From positions 3,286,001-3,350,000 of the forward strand of contig NZ_LT629777.1 in NCBI RefSeq assembly GCF_900105475.1: 64,000 nucleotides of DNA, read 5' to 3'. This document shows positions 28,800 through 38,200 of the stretch, piece after piece. A model generated the notes under the pieces. The model saw nothing but the letters and a program-made list of their open reading frames with translations. It had not been told where the DNA came from and ran no database searches. Each line of letters starts with the position of its first letter. The first letter of the stretch is position 1. The stretch is from Pseudomonas asplenii (lineage in GTDB: Bacteria; Pseudomonadota; Gammaproteobacteria; Pseudomonadales; Pseudomonadaceae). Both the position numbers and the translations under genes were made by a program.

Positions 28800-29924
28800 A
28801 TGCCGCTACAACGCCTGCAAAACCTTTCCGAGATCACGCCCGCGGATTGGGATGCGCTGGTGCCACCGGGGCAGCCGTTTCTGCGCCACGCTTTCCTCAG
28901 CGCCCTGGAAGACAGCGGCAGCCTCGGCGAGCGTTCCGGTTGGCAGCCCGAGCACCTGTTGCACATCGAACAAGGCCGATTGATCGCCGCGCTGCCCAGC
29001 TATCGCAAATGGCATTCCTATGGTGAGTATGTGTTCGATCACGGTTGGGCCGATGCCTGTCAGCGCGCCGGTATCGCCTACTACCCCAAGCTGCTGACCG
29101 CCGTGCCGTTCAGTCCGGTCGGTGGGCCGCGCCTGCTGGCTGCCAGCGTCGAGGACGGGTTCGAGTTGCTGGCGGCGCTGCCGGGCTATCTGGAAATCGA
29201 AGAGCTATCCAGCGCCCACATCAACTTCACCGACGACCTGGCCGATGCCGCCTTGGCCGAACAGCCGGGTTGGCTGCAGCGCCTGGGTTGCCAGTATCAC
29301 TGGCAGAATCGCGACTACCGTGACTTCCAGGATTTCCTCGAGGCCTTGAGTTCACGCAAGCGCAAGCAGATGCGCAAGGAGCGCGAGCAGGTGGCGGCCC
29401 AGGGCTTCGAGTTCGAGTGGCTTGAAGGCGGGGCACTGAGCGAAGCGCAATGGGACTTCGTCTACGCCTGCTATGCCAACACCTACGCGGTACGCCGCCA
29501 GACTCCGTACCTGACGCGGACGTTCTTCAGCCTGCTGGCCGAACGTATGCCGCAGGCTATCCGGGTGGTCATGGCGTACCAGGGAGGGCGGCCGGTGGCG
29601 ATGGCTTTCAGCCTGATCGGGGGCGACAGCTTTTATGGTCGGTATTGGGGCTGCCTGGCCGAGTTCGACCGCCTGCACTTCGAAACCTGTTTCTACCAGG
29701 GCATGGACTACGCCATCGCCTATGGCCTGCAACGCTTCGATGCCGGTGCCCAGGGCGAGCACAAGCTGATTCGCGGCTTCGAGCCGGTGATCACCCATTC
29801 CTGGCACTACCTGCGCCACCCTGGCCTCAAGGCAGCGGTAGCGGATTTCCTGGAGCGGGAACGGGTCGGCATCCTGGAGTATGCCGAAGAGGCGAGGGCG
29901 GCGCTGCCTTACCGGCAGGCCTGA
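28800..29924 (+). CDS. FemAB-like/GNAT-fold protein (DUF482 family)
   Basis: A 374-residue protein of the family once called 'peptidogalycan biosynthesis protein' (COG3146), with a double GNAT/FemAB-like fold. Family pieces include PFLRHAFLSALEDSGS near residue 26, WADACQRAGIAYYPKLL near 83 and RGFEPVITHSWHYL near 328. The substrate is unknown, and a role in acyl or aminoacyl transfer is inferred from the fold. ATG 28800 is preferred; the frame is open 36 codons further upstream. Confidence 0.8.
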   Translation: MPLQRLQNLSEITPADWDALVPPGQPFLRHAFLSALEDSGSLGERSGWQPEHLLHIEQGRLIAALPSYRKWHSYGEYVFDHGWADACQRAGIAYYPKLLTAVPFSPVGGPRLLAASVEDGFELLAALPGYLEIEELSSAHINFTDDLADAALAEQPGWLQRLGCQYHWQNRDYRDFQDFLEALSSRKRKQMRKEREQVAAQGFEFEWLEGGALSEAQWDFVYACYANTYAVRRQTPYLTRTFFSLLAERMPQAIRVVMAYQGGRPVAMAFSLIGGDSFYGRYWGCLAEFDRLHFETCFYQGMDYAIAYGLQRFDAGAQGEHKLIRGFEPVITHSWHYLRHPGLKAAVADFLERERVGILEYAEEARAALPYRQA

Positions 29925-29947
29925 GGTTTCCTGGGCGGGTAGTGTCC

Positions 29948-29973
29948 TGTGGCGAGCAAGCCCGCTCGCCACA
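29948..29973. repeat. REP-type palindrome
   Basis: Perfect inverted repeat TGTGGCGAGC-AAGCCC-GCTCGCCACA (10-bp arms) between the convergent FemAB-like and ABC transporter genes. It is another Pseudomonas REP variant and may serve as a two-way terminator. Confidence 0.85.
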
Positions 29974-30029
29974 AGAGCCTTGTTCACCACTCAGGCCCCT
30001 GGGCTCACGCTTTCAGCAAATACCGGTAC

Positions 30030-31862
30030 TCAGTCGATACCGACGAAGCCACCGGTCTGGTGCTGCCACAACCGCGCATACAGCCCGCCACGCGCCAACA
30101 GCTCGGCATGGCTGCCGGTTTCGGCGATCCGGCCATGCTCCAGTACCACCAGGCGATCCATACGGGCAATGGTCGAGAGGCGGTGGGCAATGGCGATCAC
30201 CGTCTTGCCTTGCATCAGGCTCTCCAGGCTTTCCTGGATCGCCGCTTCGACTTCCGAATCCAGGGCCGACGTCGCTTCGTCCATGATCAGGATCGGCGCA
30301 TTCTTGAGCAGCACCCGGGCAATCGCGATGCGCTGTCGCTGACCACCGGAAAGTTTCACCCCGCGTTCGCCGACATGCGCATCGAAGCCGGTACGTCCCT
30401 CGGCATCCGACAGCAGCGGGATGAATTCGTCGGCGCGGGCCTTGATGACCGCTTCCTGAAGTTGGGCATCGGTCGCATCGGGTTTGCCGTACAGCAGGTT
30501 GTCGCGAATCGAACGGTGCAGCAACGACGTGTCCTGGGTAATCATGCCAATGCTTTCGCGCAGGCTTTCCTGGGCAACGTCGGCGATGTTCTGATCATCC
30601 ACCAGGATCCGGCCGCCCTGCACGTCATACAGGCGCAGCAGCAGATTGACCAGGGTCGACTTGCCAGCGCCGGAGGGGCCGATCAGGCCGATCTTCTCGC
30701 CCGGGCGAATGGTCAGGTTGAGGTCCGAAATCACCCCGCTGCGCTTGCCATAGTGGAAATCCACCTGCTCGAAACGCACCTCGCCACGGCTGACCGCCAG
30801 GCGTGGTGCCTGTTCGCGGTCGGTAACGCTGATGGGCTGGGCGATGGTCTGCAGGCCATCCTGGACCATGCCGATGTTTTCGAAGATGCCGTTGACCACC
30901 CACATGATCCAGCCGGACATGTTGACGATGCGGATCACCAGGCCGGTGGTCAGCGCAATCGCACCCACCGAGACCAGCGACTGCGTCCACAGCCACAGCG
31001 CCAGTCCGGTGGTGCTGACGATCAGCAGGCCGTTCATGGTGGTGATGGCGACGTCCATGCTGGTGACCACACGCGAGGCCAACTGGGTCTTTTCGGTCTG
31101 CTCCACCAGCGCCTCGCGGGCGTACTGCTGCTCGAAATGGGTATGGGCAAACAGCTTCAGGGTAGTGATGTTGGTATAGCCGTCGACGATCCGCCCCATC
31201 AGCTTGGAGCGCGCGTCGGAAGACTCCACCGAACGCTGCTTCACCCGTGGCACGAAGTAGTAGAGTGCGCCGCTGTAGCAGGCCAGCCACAGCAGCAACG
31301 GAATCATCAGGCGCCAGTCGGCTTCGACGAACAGCACCAGGGCGCTGATCACATAGATCAGCACGTGCCACAGCGCATCGACCGCCTGCACGGCGGAGTC
31401 GCGCAACGAGTTGCCGGTTTGCATGATGCGCTGGGCGATGCGCCCGGCGAAGTCGTTCTGGAAGAAATTCAGGCTCTGGCGCAGCACGTAGCTGTGGTTC
31501 TGCCAGCGGATCAGGCTGGTCATGCCGGGGCTGATGGTCTGGTGCACCAGCAGGTCGTGCAGGGCGAAGAAGACCGGCCGCATGATCAGGGCGACCACCG
31601 CCATCCACAGCAGCTCACGGCCATGCTGCGAAAAGAATTCGGTATTGGGCGTGACCTGGGCCAGGTCGATGATCCGGCTCAGATAGCTGAATTGCGCCAC
31701 TTCGATCAGCGCGGCGAACAGCCCGACGACCAGCAGCGCGGCGAAACTCGGCCAGACCTGGCGCAGGTAATACAGGTAGAAGGGCAGGACCTGGTTCGGC
31801 GGTGCGGCTGTGGGAGGTTCGCGAAAGATATCGATCAGTTGTTCGAAGCGACGATAGAGCAT
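30030..31862 (-). CDS. ABC exporter, fused permease and ATPase (MsbA/MDR type)
   Basis: A 610-residue half-transporter that should work as a homodimer in the inner membrane. Six membrane spans occupy roughly residues 40-320. The nucleotide-binding domain has Walker A GPSGAGKSTLV near 390, the signature LSGGQRQRIAIAR near 504, Walker B ILIMDEATSALD near 522 and the switch His in VIAIAHRLSTI near 555. The exported substrate is unknown. ppiA lies upstream on the same strand with an 84-base gap, so co-transcription is possible. Confidence 0.92.
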   Translation of the reverse strand: MLYRRFEQLIDIFREPPTAAPPNQVLPFYLYYLRQVWPSFAALLVVGLFAALIEVAQFSYLSRIIDLAQVTPNTEFFSQHGRELLWMAVVALIMRPVFFALHDLLVHQTISPGMTSLIRWQNHSYVLRQSLNFFQNDFAGRIAQRIMQTGNSLRDSAVQAVDALWHVLIYVISALVLFVEADWRLMIPLLLWLACYSGALYYFVPRVKQRSVESSDARSKLMGRIVDGYTNITTLKLFAHTHFEQQYAREALVEQTEKTQLASRVVTSMDVAITTMNGLLIVSTTGLALWLWTQSLVSVGAIALTTGLVIRIVNMSGWIMWVVNGIFENIGMVQDGLQTIAQPISVTDREQAPRLAVSRGEVRFEQVDFHYGKRSGVISDLNLTIRPGEKIGLIGPSGAGKSTLVNLLLRLYDVQGGRILVDDQNIADVAQESLRESIGMITQDTSLLHRSIRDNLLYGKPDATDAQLQEAVIKARADEFIPLLSDAEGRTGFDAHVGERGVKLSGGQRQRIAIARVLLKNAPILIMDEATSALDSEVEAAIQESLESLMQGKTVIAIAHRLSTIARMDRLVVLEHGRIAETGSHAELLARGGLYARLWQHQTGGFVGID

Positions 31863-31946
31863 GGGGTCTGATGCCCGTCTGCCGGGCTCTCCTTGCAGGT
31901 GACGCAGTGCCGGCCGTGGGCATGAGGCCCCGGCCGGCGACCGCCG

Positions 31947-32513
31947 TTAGTCGATGCGCTTGGCCGACTTGATGAACACCGGGTCCGCCGGCACGTCCGA
32001 CATCCCGCCTTTGCTGGTGGTCTGCGAGTTGACGATGATATCGACCACGTCCATGCCCTTGACCACCTTGCCGAACACCGCGTAGCCGGCATCGCGGCCC
32101 GGGTCGAGGAAGTCGTTGTCCTTGACGTTGATGAAGAACTGGCTGGTGGCCGAGTTCGGGTCCGAGGTGCGGGCCATGGCCAGGGTGCCACGCACGTTGT
32201 GCAGGCCGTTGCTGGCTTCGTTCCTGATCGGTTCCTTGGTCGGCTTCTGATTCATCTGCGCAGTGAAACCGCCGCCCTGAACCATGAAGCCTGGAATCAC
32301 CCGGTGGAAGATCGTGTTGTTGTAGAAGCCGCTGTCGACGTAGGACAGGAAGTTCTTGGTACTGATCGGCGCCTTGACCGGGTCCAGTTCGATTTCGATG
32401 CTGCCGTTGGTGGTCTCCAGCAGCACGTGCGGGGCCTTGGCCGCCTCGGTGGCGGCCATCAGGTTGGCGGCGAACAGGACGGAGCCGGTGAACAGGGCAA
32501 TTTTTTTCAGCAT
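31947..32513 (-). CDS. ppiA: Periplasmic peptidyl-prolyl isomerase (cyclophilin, PpiA type)
   Basis: A 188-residue cyclophilin with an N-terminal signal peptide ([20 protein letters not shown], cut near residue 21), so it folds proteins in the periplasm. The core shows [20 protein letters not shown] near residues 76-95 with the catalytic Arg in FHR, and [19 protein letters not shown] near 122-140. It starts 3 bases after the stop of the alpha/beta hydrolase gene, so both are probably one transcript. Confidence 0.93.
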   Translation of the reverse strand: MLKKIALFTGSVLFAANLMAATEAAKAPHVLLETTNGSIEIELDPVKAPISTKNFLSYVDSGFYNNTIFHRVIPGFMVQGGGFTAQMNQKPTKEPIRNEASNGLHNVRGTLAMARTSDPNSATSQFFINVKDNDFLDPGRDAGYAVFGKVVKGMDVVDIIVNSQTTSKGGMSDVPADPVFIKSAKRID

Positions 32514-32516
32514 GGT

Positions 32517-33320
32517 TCAGTGATCCTGAGGGGTGGTTTCGACTGCGCTCAGAAAATCGAGCAGGGTCCGGTTGAAGACCGTGGGTTGGTCCAATGGGGT
32601 AGCGTGACGGGAGTCGGCGATAACCACCAGTCGCGCATCGGGAATAAGTTTGACATAGCTTTGCTTGAGTGAGACCGGCGTGTAGTCGTGGTCGGCACTG
32701 ACGATCAGGGTTGGACAGGCAATCACCGACAGTCGTTCCTGCACCCCCCAGCCGACGATGGCGTCAAAGCTGGCGAGATAGGCGCGTTTGTCGTTCCTGG
32801 CCCAGCGTTCGGCCATCTTGCGGCGCAGGTCGGCCTGTTCCGGTTTGGGAAACAGCATGGCGCCCAGGGCCTTGCCGATGCTCTTCAGGCTCAGCAGACG
32901 TGCCAGGCTCCAACGCTTGGCCCACTGCCAGTAATCGCCGGGGCTGCGCACCTTGACCTCGGGCGCGCTGTTGACCACGCACAGGCTGCGCAGCAGTAGC
33001 GGCCGATCGACCGCCAGTTGGAAACCGATCATGCCCCCCATCGACAGGCCGACCAGGTGCGTCGGGCCCAATTGCAGGTGTTCGATCAGCGCGACGATAT
33101 CGGCGGTGAAGCCGGCGATGCTGTAGCGCTCTCGCGGCTTGTCGGAGCGGCCATGGCCACGCAGGTCGACAACGATCAGCCGATAGTGCTCGGCCAGTAC
33201 CGGCACCTGCAGTTCCCAGTCCTGGCCACTGGAGCCCAGACCGTGAACCAGTAATAGCGGGGTGCCCTGGCCATGCTCTTCATAATGCAGCCGGCAACCA
33301 TCGTGTTTGAAATAGGCCAT
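32517..33320 (-). CDS. Alpha/beta-hydrolase
   Basis: A 267-residue hydrolase with oxyanion region LVHGLGSSGQDW near residue 24, DLRGHGRSDKP near 52 and nucleophile elbow GLSMGG (Ser93). The acid is probably in VSADHDYTP near 210, and the catalytic His is in DSRHATPLD near 236. It resembles the 3-oxoadipate enol-lactonase/esterase group, but the substrate is not known. The ppiA start is 3 bases beyond its stop. The divergent side carries a LysR regulator ending 14 bases upstream, on the same strand. Confidence 0.88.
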   Translation of the reverse strand: MAYFKHDGCRLHYEEHGQGTPLLLVHGLGSSGQDWELQVPVLAEHYRLIVVDLRGHGRSDKPRERYSIAGFTADIVALIEHLQLGPTHLVGLSMGGMIGFQLAVDRPLLLRSLCVVNSAPEVKVRSPGDYWQWAKRWSLARLLSLKSIGKALGAMLFPKPEQADLRRKMAERWARNDKRAYLASFDAIVGWGVQERLSVIACPTLIVSADHDYTPVSLKQSYVKLIPDARLVVIADSRHATPLDQPTVFNRTLLDFLSAVETTPQDH

Positions 33321-33334
33321 CGGTCAACGTCCTG

Positions 33335-34258
33335 TCAGGCTTGCAGCGGGGCGGCGAACGGCGCATCCAGCGGTGCGGTATCGAAGGTACGCAGCAGTTC
33401 GACGAGGATCTGCGTGGCCGGCCCCAGGGGTTTGTCCTTGTTCGAGTACAGGTAGAACGTCGGGTGGCGGCTGCCGCCCTGGTCCAAGGGGAGTTGCTTG
33501 AGCAGGCCTTCGCGGATTTCCCGTTCGATCAGGTGGCGCGGCAGCCAGGCGAAGCCCAGGCCATTGCCGACGAAGCTGGCGGCGGTGGCCAGGCTGCCGA
33601 CGGTCCAGCGCTGCTCGGCGCCGAGCCAGCCGACATCCCGTGGCTGCTGGCGGCCGGAGTCGCGGATCACCACTTGCAGTTGGCTTTCCAGGTCCTGGAA
33701 GGTCAATTGCCGTTGCAGGCGATGCAGGGCATGTTCCGGGTGGGCGACGGCGACGAATTCCACCGCACTCATTTCGGTACCCAGGTAGCCGGGGATATTG
33801 AAGCCGCTGATGGCCAGGTCGGCAATGCCTTCTAGCAGCACCTCCTCGACCCCGGACAGCACCTCTTCGCGCAGCCGCACCCGGCAACCACGGCTCTGCG
33901 GCATGAACGCGGTCAGGGCACGTACCAGCCGGGCGTTGGGGTAGGCAGCGTCGACCACCAGGCGCACCTCGGCCTCCCAACCCTGCTCCATGTGGTGGGC
34001 CAGGTCTTCGAGCTGGCTGGCCTGCTTCACCAGTTGCCGCGAGCGCCGCAACAGCACCTCGCCGGCTTCGGTGAGCACCGCTTTGCGCCCGTCGATGCGC
34101 AACAGCGGCACGCCGAGCTGATCCTGCATGCGGGCCACGGTATAGCTGACGGATGACTGCGAGCGATGCAGGGCTTCGGCCGCCTGGGCGAAGCCACCGT
34201 GATCGACCACGGCCTGCAGCGTTCGCCATTGATCGAGGGTCACGCGGGGCGCTTTCAA
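33335..34258 (-). CDS. LysR-family transcriptional regulator
   Basis: A 307-residue regulator. The winged helix-turn-helix is at residues 8-67 (LDQWRTLQAVVDHGGFAQAAEALHRSQSSVSYTV), followed by a linker helix and an effector domain. It starts at ATG 34258, divergent from a small secreted protein gene whose start is only 50 bases away. Its target is not known; the nearby azoR gene is a candidate by common LysR context only. Confidence 0.9.
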   Translation of the reverse strand: MKAPRVTLDQWRTLQAVVDHGGFAQAAEALHRSQSSVSYTVARMQDQLGVPLLRIDGRKAVLTEAGEVLLRRSRQLVKQASQLEDLAHHMEQGWEAEVRLVVDAAYPNARLVRALTAFMPQSRGCRVRLREEVLSGVEEVLLEGIADLAISGFNIPGYLGTEMSAVEFVAVAHPEHALHRLQRQLTFQDLESQLQVVIRDSGRQQPRDVGWLGAEQRWTVGSLATAASFVGNGLGFAWLPRHLIEREIREGLLKQLPLDQGGSRHPTFYLYSNKDKPLGPATQILVELLRTFDTAPLDAPFAAPLQA

Positions 34259-34307
34259 GTTGGGTTCCTCTTGTCCTAAGCTGACGGTCCCTATTGGAGA
34301 CCGCCGA

Positions 34308-34622
34308 ATGAGAAAGTTCTGTTGTGTGTTGCTCGCCCTGTTGCCGCTCAGCGCCTTTGCCTATCCGATCGATGTCGAGAAACAGCTCAACGGTCTGAGC
34401 ATCGACTACACGGCCCATGACACCGACCAGGACATCGGCTCCATTCAACTGAGCAACTACGGCAAGACCGACGCGCTGTGCAAGGTGGTGTTCATCAACG
34501 GCCCCGAAGCGCCACGGACCCGCCAGGTGGAAGTGTCCGCCGGGAAAACCGTGAACGTCACGGCCAAGTTCAACCGCCAGATCATCCGGCTGCGGATGAA
34601 CCTGAGCTGCACGGCGAAATGA
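34308..34622 (+). CDS. Small secreted/periplasmic protein, 104 aa
   Basis: Signal peptide MRKFCCVLLALLPLSAFA (cut near residue 18), then a compact beta-rich domain with two Cys (LCKVVF and LSCTAK) that could form a disulfide. GGAG precedes ATG 34308. The function is unknown. Homologues in databases sometimes carry the label '3-phosphoglycerate kinase', which does not fit this small protein. Confidence 0.75.
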   Translation: MRKFCCVLLALLPLSAFAYPIDVEKQLNGLSIDYTAHDTDQDIGSIQLSNYGKTDALCKVVFINGPEAPRTRQVEVSAGKTVNVTAKFNRQIIRLRMNLSCTAK

Positions 34623-34768
34623 AGCCACAGGTGCATTAACGTCAGCATGCGCTATCTATGAACAAATTTGTAGATAGGTTGTAGCAGATTTTTCCGCTTT
34701 TTAATCGATATAGTCCTGTTTAATCTCTGCTCCATCGACTTAACGCCTTTACCGATGGAGCACTTCCC

Positions 34769-35368
34769 ATGTCCCGCGTACTGATCATCGAAAGCAGCGC
34801 CCGCCAGCAGGATTCGATTTCCCGCCAACTGACCCAGCAATTCATCAGCCAGTGGAAAGCCGCGCACCCCGCTGACGAAATCACCGTGCGTGACCTGGCG
34901 AAGAGCCCGGTGCCCCACCTGGACATCAACCTGCTGGGCGGCTGGATTAAGCCGCAAGAACAGCGCAGCGAGATCGAACAGGCGTCCCTGGAACGTTCCA
35001 ATGAACTGACCGACGAGTTGCTGGCTGCGGATGTGCTGGTACTGGCCGCGCCGATGTACAACTTCGCCATCCCCAGCACGCTCAAGGCCTGGCTGGACCA
35101 CGTATTGCGTGCCGGCGTGACCTTCAAGTACACCGACACCGGCCCGCAGGGTCTGCTGACCGGCAAGCAAGCCTACGTCCTGACCGCCCGTGGCGGGCTG
35201 TATGCCGGTGGCACCCAGGATCACCAGGAACCCTACCTGCGCCAGGTGCTGGCCTTCATCGGCATCCATGACGTGAACTTCATCCATGCCGAAGGCCTGA
35301 ACATGGGCGGTGACTTCCATGAGAAGGGTCTGAACCAGGCCAAAGCCCGCCTGGCCCAGATTGCCTGA
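34769..35368 (+). CDS. azoR: FMN-dependent NADH-azoreductase
   Basis: A 199-residue flavodoxin-fold quinone/azo reductase. N-terminal LIIESSARQQDSISRQL (FMN phosphate site) is followed by LAAPMYNFAIPSTLKAWLDH near residue 92, the family signature, and VLTARGGLYAGG near 137. It reduces azo dyes and quinones with NADH and probably protects against electrophile stress. It is a single-gene unit with its own terminator downstream (35486-35523). Confidence 0.94.
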   Translation: MSRVLIIESSARQQDSISRQLTQQFISQWKAAHPADEITVRDLAKSPVPHLDINLLGGWIKPQEQRSEIEQASLERSNELTDELLAADVLVLAAPMYNFAIPSTLKAWLDHVLRAGVTFKYTDTGPQGLLTGKQAYVLTARGGLYAGGTQDHQEPYLRQVLAFIGIHDVNFIHAEGLNMGGDFHEKGLNQAKARLAQIA

Positions 35369-35485
35369 GGTCTTAATCTTCAGCTAATCGCGAAGTGATC
35401 AACTGTTTGCAAGTTACTCAAACAGCCCCTTCATGTTGTTTGCGCATCGAACCTCCCTTTGCACTCGTTGCTCCTGAGTGCATGC

Positions 35486-35523
35486 AACCCGATCCGGCCC
35501 TTGCGCCCGATCGGGTTTTTTTT
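35486..35523 (+). terminator. Rho-independent terminator after azoR
   Basis: Stem AACCCGATC / GATCGGGTT with a GC-rich loop, then eight T. It lies about 118 bases after the azoR stop and before the next gene. The T-run follows the plus-strand stem. Confidence 0.85.
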
Positions 35524-35655
35524 CGTCCCGGATTCCTTGTGCGGCAGAAAGCCGTTAAGGTCGCCGCCATTCTTTTTATGCAAAATTCCTGATTCCCCCT
35601 GGGTTGACACCACTCCTACAGAAGTAGTGTTTGGCCACAACATCTACGAGGCCTT

Positions 35656-36510
35656 ATGGGTTACCTGCTTTTCGTTACGCTGATCCAGGCGTTTTCCTTC
35701 AGCCTGATTGGCGAGTATCTGGCCGGTCACGTCGACAGCTACTTTGCCGTGCTGGTGCGGGTGTTGCTGGCCGGGCTGGTCTTTATCCCGCTGACCCGCT
35801 GGCGTCAGGTGGAACCGGCGTTCATGCGCGGCATGCTACTGATCGGCGCCTTGCAGTTTGGCGTGACTTACGTCTGCCTTTACCTGAGCTTCCGGGTATT
35901 GACGGTGCCGGAAGTGCTGCTGTTCACGATTCTTACGCCGTTGCACGTGACCCTGATCGAAGACGCCCTGAACCGGCGCTTCAATTCCTGGGCCCTGGTC
36001 GCGGCGCTGGTCGCGATCGGTGGTGCGGCGGTGATCCGCTACGACCGGATCAACCCGGACTTCTTCATGGGGTTTTTGCTGCTGCAGCTGGCCAACTTCA
36101 CCTATGCCGCCGGCCAGGTGCTCTACAAACACCTGGTGGCGCGCCACCCCAGCGACCTGCCGCATTACCGGCGTTTCGGCTATTTCTACCTGGGCGCACT
36201 GGCGGTGGCGTTGCCGGCTTTCCTGCTGTTCGGCAAGGCCAACTACCTGCCGGAAGCTCCGTTGCAGTGGGGCGTACTGGTGTTCCTCGGACTGGTCAGC
36301 ACCGCGTTGGGCCTGTACTGGTGGAACAAGGGGGCGTGCCTGGTCAACGGTGGCACCCTGGCGGTGATGAACAACTTGCACGTCCCGGTGGGGCTGCTGA
36401 TCAACCTGCTGATCTGGAATCAGCACGAAGACCTGGGACGGCTGTTCCTGGGCGGCGGGGTGATTCTCGCGGCAGTGTGGATCAGTCGCTTCGGTGTTCG
36501 TCGTCTCTGA
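35656..36510 (+). CDS. DMT-family (EamA) transporter, CarO-like
   Basis: A 284-residue inner-membrane protein with ten predicted spans and two EamA domains. It opens YLLFVTLIQAFSFSLIGEYLAGHVDSYFAVLVRVLLAGLVF-like (start of the repeat in residues 3-40) and has FFMGFLLLQLANFTYAAGQV near 136 as the start of the second repeat. It resembles the carboxylate/amino acid/amine transporter subgroup. Its substrate is unknown. Confidence 0.85.
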   Translation: MGYLLFVTLIQAFSFSLIGEYLAGHVDSYFAVLVRVLLAGLVFIPLTRWRQVEPAFMRGMLLIGALQFGVTYVCLYLSFRVLTVPEVLLFTILTPLHVTLIEDALNRRFNSWALVAALVAIGGAAVIRYDRINPDFFMGFLLLQLANFTYAAGQVLYKHLVARHPSDLPHYRRFGYFYLGALAVALPAFLLFGKANYLPEAPLQWGVLVFLGLVSTALGLYWWNKGACLVNGGTLAVMNNLHVPVGLLINLLIWNQHEDLGRLFLGGGVILAAVWISRFGVRRL

Positions 36511-36593
36511 AACGGTGACAAGCGGGCTCGACAGCCGGGGAGCGTGACGACGGCCCCGCTGCCCCGGCTGAACGTCCCCGCCCGATCAGTTAC

Positions 36594-38183
36594 CTATGGC
36601 CTGGTTATGGCCTGGTAGGTACTGGTGCCATCCACACAGCGCAGGATATTCAGCGGGTTGGCGTCTTTCAATGCATCGGGAAGCAGGCTGTCCGGATAGT
36701 TCTGGTAGCAGATCGGCCGCAGGAAACGGTTGATCGCAAGCGTTCCCACAGACGAGCCGCGAGCATCCGAAGTGGCCGGGTAGGGGCCGCCATGAACCAT
36801 GGCGTCGCACACTTCCACACCGGTTGGGTAGCCATTGAGCAACAGGCGGCCGGCCTTCATCTCCAGCAGCGGAATCAGTTCGGCAAATTCATCCAGATCC
36901 GCAGCGTCGGCGATCAATGTCGCGGTCAGTTGGCCCTGCAAACCTTGCAGGGCCTGTTCCAGTTGCTGCCGGTCGTTCACCGCGACGACGATAACGACGG
37001 GTCCAAAGACCTCGTGTTGAAGCAGTTCGTCATGGTTGATCAGTAGCTCGACATCGGCTTCGAACAGCTGTGGATGAGCCTGGCCACCCTCTTGAGGATG
37101 CCCCGCGCGGTGGTGGATATGCGGATGATCGTGCAAGTGGACAAGACCATCAGCGTAATTGCAGAGCCCGCCGGCGTTGAGCATTGTCTGTGTCGGCTGG
37201 GCGTTGATCAGTTGCGTGAGTTCTTTCAGGAACCCATCGAACTCGGGGGAACGGAGGGCGATCACCAGTCCCGGCTTGGTGCAGAATTGCCCGGCACCCT
37301 GGGTGACGGATGCACCCAGTTCGGCTGCCACCTTGCTACCGCGGGCTTTAAGCGCCTCTGGCAGCAGCAGTACCGGGTTGACGCTGGACATTTCGGCGAA
37401 CACCGGAATAGGTTCGGGTCGCGCCGCCGCCATATCACACAGTGCCCGACCACCTTTGAGCGAGCCGGTGAAGCCCACCGCCTTGATGGCCGGATGCTGC
37501 ACCAGCCAGGCACCGACGGTGCCTCCGTAAATCATGTTGAAGACGCCGACCGGCATGTGCGTCTGTTCGGCAGCACGGAGGATGGCCAGGGCAACCCATT
37601 CAGCGGTGGCCATGTGGCCGGGGTGTGCCTTGAACACCACCGGGCAACCCGCCGCCAGCGCGGCAGCGGTATCTCCGCCGGCAGTGGAGAAGGCCAGCGG
37701 GAAATTACTGGCGCCGAAGACCGCGACCGGGCCGATGCCGATATGGTATTGACGCAGGTCGGGACGAGGCAGAGGCTGGCGATCGGGCAGGGCGCGGTCG
37801 ATGCGTGCGCCGAAGAAATCACCGCGTCTGAGCACCTTGGCGAACAATCTCATCTGGCCGCTGGTACGGGCGCGTTCACCTTGAATTCGCGCCACGGGCA
37901 GTGCTGTTTCGCGGCAGACCGTGGTGATGAACGCTTCTCCCAACGCGTCGAGTTCATCGGCAATGGCGTCAAGAAAGTCGGCGCGTCGACTCGCCGCAAG
38001 GGTGCGGTAAGGCTGGTAAGCGCTGGCCGCGGCCCGAGCGGCCGCGTCCACTTCCTCCTGTGTAGCCTCGATGAAAAAACCAGGCAGTTCTTCGCCCGTG
38101 TGGGCGTCGAAACTGTGCAGGCGAGAGTGCCCCTTGGCGCTGCGTGCGCCGTTGATGAAGTTGTGTCCGGTGCGAGCGTTCAT
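36594..38183 (-). CDS. 2-oxoglutarate-semialdehyde dehydrogenase
   Basis: A 529-residue NADP-type aldehyde dehydrogenase of the 2,5-dioxopentanoate dehydrogenase group. It oxidises 2-oxoglutarate semialdehyde to 2-oxoglutarate, the last step of pentonate breakdown. The catalytic Glu is in FAEMSSVNPVLLLP near residue 262, and the nucleophilic Cys in GAGQFCTKPGL near 297. ATG 38183 has GGGA in front; an ATG five codons upstream touches the previous stop. It is the last gene of the minus-strand pentonate operon after the FAH and IlvD-type genes. Confidence 0.88.
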   Translation of the reverse strand: MNARTGHNFINGARSAKGHSRLHSFDAHTGEELPGFFIEATQEEVDAAARAAASAYQPYRTLAASRRADFLDAIADELDALGEAFITTVCRETALPVARIQGERARTSGQMRLFAKVLRRGDFFGARIDRALPDRQPLPRPDLRQYHIGIGPVAVFGASNFPLAFSTAGGDTAAALAAGCPVVFKAHPGHMATAEWVALAILRAAEQTHMPVGVFNMIYGGTVGAWLVQHPAIKAVGFTGSLKGGRALCDMAAARPEPIPVFAEMSSVNPVLLLPEALKARGSKVAAELGASVTQGAGQFCTKPGLVIALRSPEFDGFLKELTQLINAQPTQTMLNAGGLCNYADGLVHLHDHPHIHHRAGHPQEGGQAHPQLFEADVELLINHDELLQHEVFGPVVIVVAVNDRQQLEQALQGLQGQLTATLIADAADLDEFAELIPLLEMKAGRLLLNGYPTGVEVCDAMVHGGPYPATSDARGSSVGTLAINRFLRPICYQNYPDSLLPDALKDANPLNILRCVDGTSTYQAITRP

Positions 38184-38200
38184 GAAAATTCCCGTCATGA

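Noticed and set aside
29949..31871. 640-aa plus-strand ORF
   Set aside because: Antisense of the ABC exporter, which has all ABC motifs; the plus-strand product has no recognisable domain.
33324..34628. 434-aa minus-strand ORF overlapping the LysR gene
   Set aside because: Pro/Arg/Ala-rich translation in another frame of the same strand; the LysR frame has the true HTH.
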